From assembly GCA_902496845.1 (NCBI GenBank), contig CABVCJ010000080.1, positions 1 to 7,647 on the forward strand: 7,647 nucleotides of DNA, given 5' to 3'. A program made the position numbers and the translations under genes. Shown piece by piece: positions 5,616-7,647 of the stretch (positions are counted from its first letter, which is position 1; each line of letters starts with the position of its first letter). Origin of the DNA: an uncultured Collinsella sp. (GTDB lineage Bacteria > Actinomycetota > Coriobacteriia > Coriobacteriales > Coriobacteriaceae). Under the pieces are notes generated by a model. The model was not told the origin of the DNA, made no database searches, and worked only from the letters and a program-made list of their open reading frames with translations.

Positions 5616-6230
5616 ATGAAACTTGGTTGCGTGATTATGGCCTCGGGCGAGGGCAAGCGGTTTGGCTCTAACAAGATGCTCGCCGATATCTATGGCGAGC
5701 CGCTGATTGCCCGGACCATCGATTCGGTTCCCCGGGGCTTTGACGTCGTGGTTTCGACGCGTTGGCCCGAGGTCGCTCAGATTTGCGAGGACAAGCATTG
5801 CCCGTGTGTGCTGCACGATGGCGAGCTGCGCAGCGAAAGCGTCCGTGCGGGCCTTTCATGGGGAGTCGAACGCAACTGGAAAGGTTGCCTCTTTTTGCCG
5901 GGCGACCAGCCGCTCGTGAGTTCGGGTTCTTTTGAGGCTATGGTTCGTGCGTTTGACGAGTGTGGCCGCAAACATCCGGTGCGTCTTGCGTGCAACGGTG
6001 AGCCTTCGAGCCCGGTGCTCTTTCCGGCGGAACTGTTCGATGCACTTATGTGTCTTGAGGGCAAGGACGGCGGCGGTTCGATCCTCAAGGACCGTACCGA
6101 CGTGGTGCTGGTCGAGGCGCGTGCCTACGAGCTGTGGGACGTCGATACCGCCAAGGGACAGCAACGCATAACGGAGCATATCGCCGCCTGCTCGTATTTT
6201 GATCGCGTGGCCAACTGCATCAATCAATAA
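5616..6230 (+). CDS. mocA: MocA-like molybdenum cofactor cytidylyltransferase
   Basis: A 204-aa nucleotidyltransferase of the MobA/MocA family. MocA joins CMP to Mo-molybdopterin, giving the MCD cofactor used by xanthine-dehydrogenase-type molybdenum hydroxylases. The N-terminal nucleotide loop CVIMASGEGKRFGSNK (5-20) has the expected GxGxRFGxxK form. LFLPGDQPLVS (92-102) has the metal-binding D97, SSPVLFP (131-137) is the substrate loop, and WDVDT (174-178) is the late Asp motif. The true start is ATG 5616, with AGGGGAGG (5601-5608) 7 nt upstream; an upstream GTG frame from 5514 starts inside the terminator and is rejected. It is 9 bp before hyuA and shares its stop with the hyuA SD, indicating translational coupling. 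MocA and MobA are hard to split by sequence; the catabolic context favours MocA (E. coli ygfJ lies in the equivalent region). Confidence 0.85.
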   Translation: MKLGCVIMASGEGKRFGSNKMLADIYGEPLIARTIDSVPRGFDVVVSTRWPEVAQICEDKHCPCVLHDGELRSESVRAGLSWGVERNWKGCLFLPGDQPLVSSGSFEAMVRAFDECGRKHPVRLACNGEPSSPVLFPAELFDALMCLEGKDGGGSILKDRTDVVLVEARAYELWDVDTAKGQQRITEHIAACSYFDRVANCINQ

Positions 6231-6239
6231 GGAGCAATT

Positions 6240-7607
6240 ATGATCATCATCAAAAACGGCGCGCTCGTGACGCCCCAGGGGCTTCGCCGCGCCGATCTTG
6301 CCATGGAGGGCGATAAGATTGTGCGGATTGCCGCAGCGATTGAGCCGGGCGCCGACGATACCGTCGAGGACGCCGCGGGCTGCTGGGTGTTTCCCGGCTT
6401 TATCGACGGCCACACGCACATGCAGTGCTGGACTGGCATGGATTGGACAGCCGATAGCTTTGAAACCGGCACGCGTGCGGCTGCCTGCGGCGGTACGACG
6501 ACCATCGTGGACTACGCGACGGCTGATCGCGGCGTGACCATGCCCGATGCCTTGGCCGAGTGGCATCGCCGTGCCGACGGAACCTGCACGGCCAACTACG
6601 CCTTTCATATGGCACTCGCCGAGTGGAATGAACGCAACCGCGCCGATCTTTCGGCTATGCGCGAGGCGGGCGTATCGTCGTTTAAGACCTACTTTGCCTA
6701 CGATCATTTGCGCCTGGACGATGCCGAGACGCTCGAGGTGCTCGAGGAGCTCAAGCGTATTGGCGGCATACTGTGCGTGCATTGCGAGAACGGTACGCTG
6801 GTGAATGAGCTGCAGAAGCGCGTGTACGAGCAGGGGATTCATGGACCCGAGGGGCATGCGCTCAGCCGCCCGGACGTGTGTGAGGCCGAAGCCGTGAGCC
6901 GCCTGCTGTATCTGGCGCACCTGGCCGGCGACGCCCCAGTCAACGTGGTGCACCTTTCGACCAAGTTGGGGCTCGAGGCCATTCGTGCGGCCAAGGCGCG
7001 CGGGCAGAAGAATATCTATGTCGAGACCTGCCCTCAGTATCTGATGCTCGACGACACCTGCTATCTGGAGCAGGGCGAGGACGGCTTTGCGGGCGCCAAG
7101 TACGTGATGAGCCCGCCGCTGCGCCATGCCGGTGACCGTGCCGCGTTGCGCGAGGCGCTTGTAGCCGGCGAGATCGATACGATTGCAACCGATCATTGCA
7201 GCTTTAACCTGCACGGGCAAAAGGACCGCGGGCGCGACGACTTCCGCGCGATTCCCAACGGCGGGCCCGGCGTGGAGCATCGTCCCGTCGCGATTGCCAC
7301 GAGCTTTGAGGGCCAGCTGGGCCCCGAGGACCTCTGCCGCTTGATGAGCGAGAACCCGGCGCGCGTTTTTGGCATGTATCCGCGCAAGGGCTGTCTTGCC
7401 GAGGGCTCCGATGCCGACGTGTGCGTGTGGGATCCCAAAGCGCGTTGGACGATCAGCGCCGCGACACAGCATCAGGCCGTGGACTACACGCCGCTCGAGG
7501 GCTTTGAGGCACATGGCCGCGCCAAGGCCGTGTTTGTGAACGGCGTGCTGGTGGCGCGTGATGGCGAGCCCACCGGAGCCCAACCCGGCCGCTACGTGCC
7601 CCGCTAG
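6240..7607 (+). CDS. hyuA: Dihydropyrimidinase/D-hydantoinase-family cyclic amidohydrolase
   Basis: A 455-aa amidohydrolase-superfamily enzyme that opens cyclic ureides such as hydantoins or dihydropyrimidines; E. coli HyuA is about 461 aa. The binuclear metal site is complete: H58 and H60 in GFIDGHTHMQ, carbamylated K149 in SSFKTYFAYD, H181 in CVHCENG, H238 in VVHLSTKLG, and D318 in ATDHCSF. Substrate-site elements Y154, the MSPPLR strand (290-295) and PNGGPGVEHR (339-348) are also of hydantoinase type. The small N- and C-terminal beta domain is shown by NGALVTPQG and SDADVCVWDP. ATG 6240 is preceded by TAAGGAG (6228-6234), which includes the mocA stop codon. Cytosolic, with no signal peptide. 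It probably opens a ring intermediate of purine breakdown (inference); allantoinase or a pyrimidine-pathway enzyme is the alternative. The remaining 40 bases to the window end show no feature. Confidence 0.9.
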   Translation: MIIIKNGALVTPQGLRRADLAMEGDKIVRIAAAIEPGADDTVEDAAGCWVFPGFIDGHTHMQCWTGMDWTADSFETGTRAAACGGTTTIVDYATADRGVTMPDALAEWHRRADGTCTANYAFHMALAEWNERNRADLSAMREAGVSSFKTYFAYDHLRLDDAETLEVLEELKRIGGILCVHCENGTLVNELQKRVYEQGIHGPEGHALSRPDVCEAEAVSRLLYLAHLAGDAPVNVVHLSTKLGLEAIRAAKARGQKNIYVETCPQYLMLDDTCYLEQGEDGFAGAKYVMSPPLRHAGDRAALREALVAGEIDTIATDHCSFNLHGQKDRGRDDFRAIPNGGPGVEHRPVAIATSFEGQLGPEDLCRLMSENPARVFGMYPRKGCLAEGSDADVCVWDPKARWTISAATQHQAVDYTPLEGFEAHGRAKAVFVNGVLVARDGEPTGAQPGRYVPR

Positions 7608-7647
7608 CAGCAAAGATGCCGTGTCCCCTCCTCAGTTGCGGTGAAAT

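Noticed and set aside
5856..7613. 585-aa minus-strand frame opposite hyuA and the end of mocA
   Set aside because: It spans two real genes on the other strand, has no recognisable motifs and has no credible SD.

Overview
The window is a high-GC, densely coded bacterial chromosome segment from a probable anaerobic gut actinobacterium. Codon use (GAC, AAC, CTG, GCC, ATC), the SD-led starts and the gene content suggest Coriobacteriia, possibly Collinsella. This is inference from style and content; no 16S or marker gene is present.

Layout: (1) 1-166, minus strand: the first 55 codons of an unrecognised gene running off the left edge, with a TATAAT box upstream. (2) 291-944, minus strand: a YheO/DauR-type transcription regulator (PAS-like sensor plus C-terminal HTH). 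(3) 945-1221: the divergent intergenic region, holding two copies of the palindrome AACAAA-N3-TTTGTT, centres 51 bp apart, the best operator candidates here. (4) 1222-5464, plus strand: ygeX (2,3-diaminopropionate ammonia-lyase), ygeY (M20 metallopeptidase-like amidohydrolase) and ygeW (knotted catabolic transcarbamylase). They are separated by gaps of about 200 bp that contain unusual inverted repeats. (5) 5491-5528: a strong intrinsic terminator. (6) 5616-7607, plus strand: a tight pair, mocA (molybdenum cofactor cytidylyltransferase-like) and hyuA (dihydropyrimidinase/D-hydantoinase-like), 9 bp apart.

Together ygeX/ygeY/ygeW/mocA/hyuA are the core of the gene set that in E. coli lies in the xdh-yge-hyuA-ygf-ssnA region, and in gut anaerobes is tied to anaerobic breakdown of purines such as uric acid. 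A workable reading (inference) is as follows. A molybdenum hydroxylase whose cofactor is matured by MocA acts on the purine. HyuA-type amidohydrolases open rings. YgeW phosphorolyses a carbamoyl (ureido) group to carbamoyl phosphate, a source of ATP through carbamate kinase. YgeY hydrolyses an amide or ureido bond. YgeX converts 2,3-diaminopropionate to pyruvate and ammonia. The molybdenum hydroxylase, YgfK, SsnA, carbamate kinase and transporter genes are not in the window and would be expected nearby. The system is known as a class; the less familiar parts are the regulator type, the twin operators, the palindromic element after ygeX and the enlarged YgeY.
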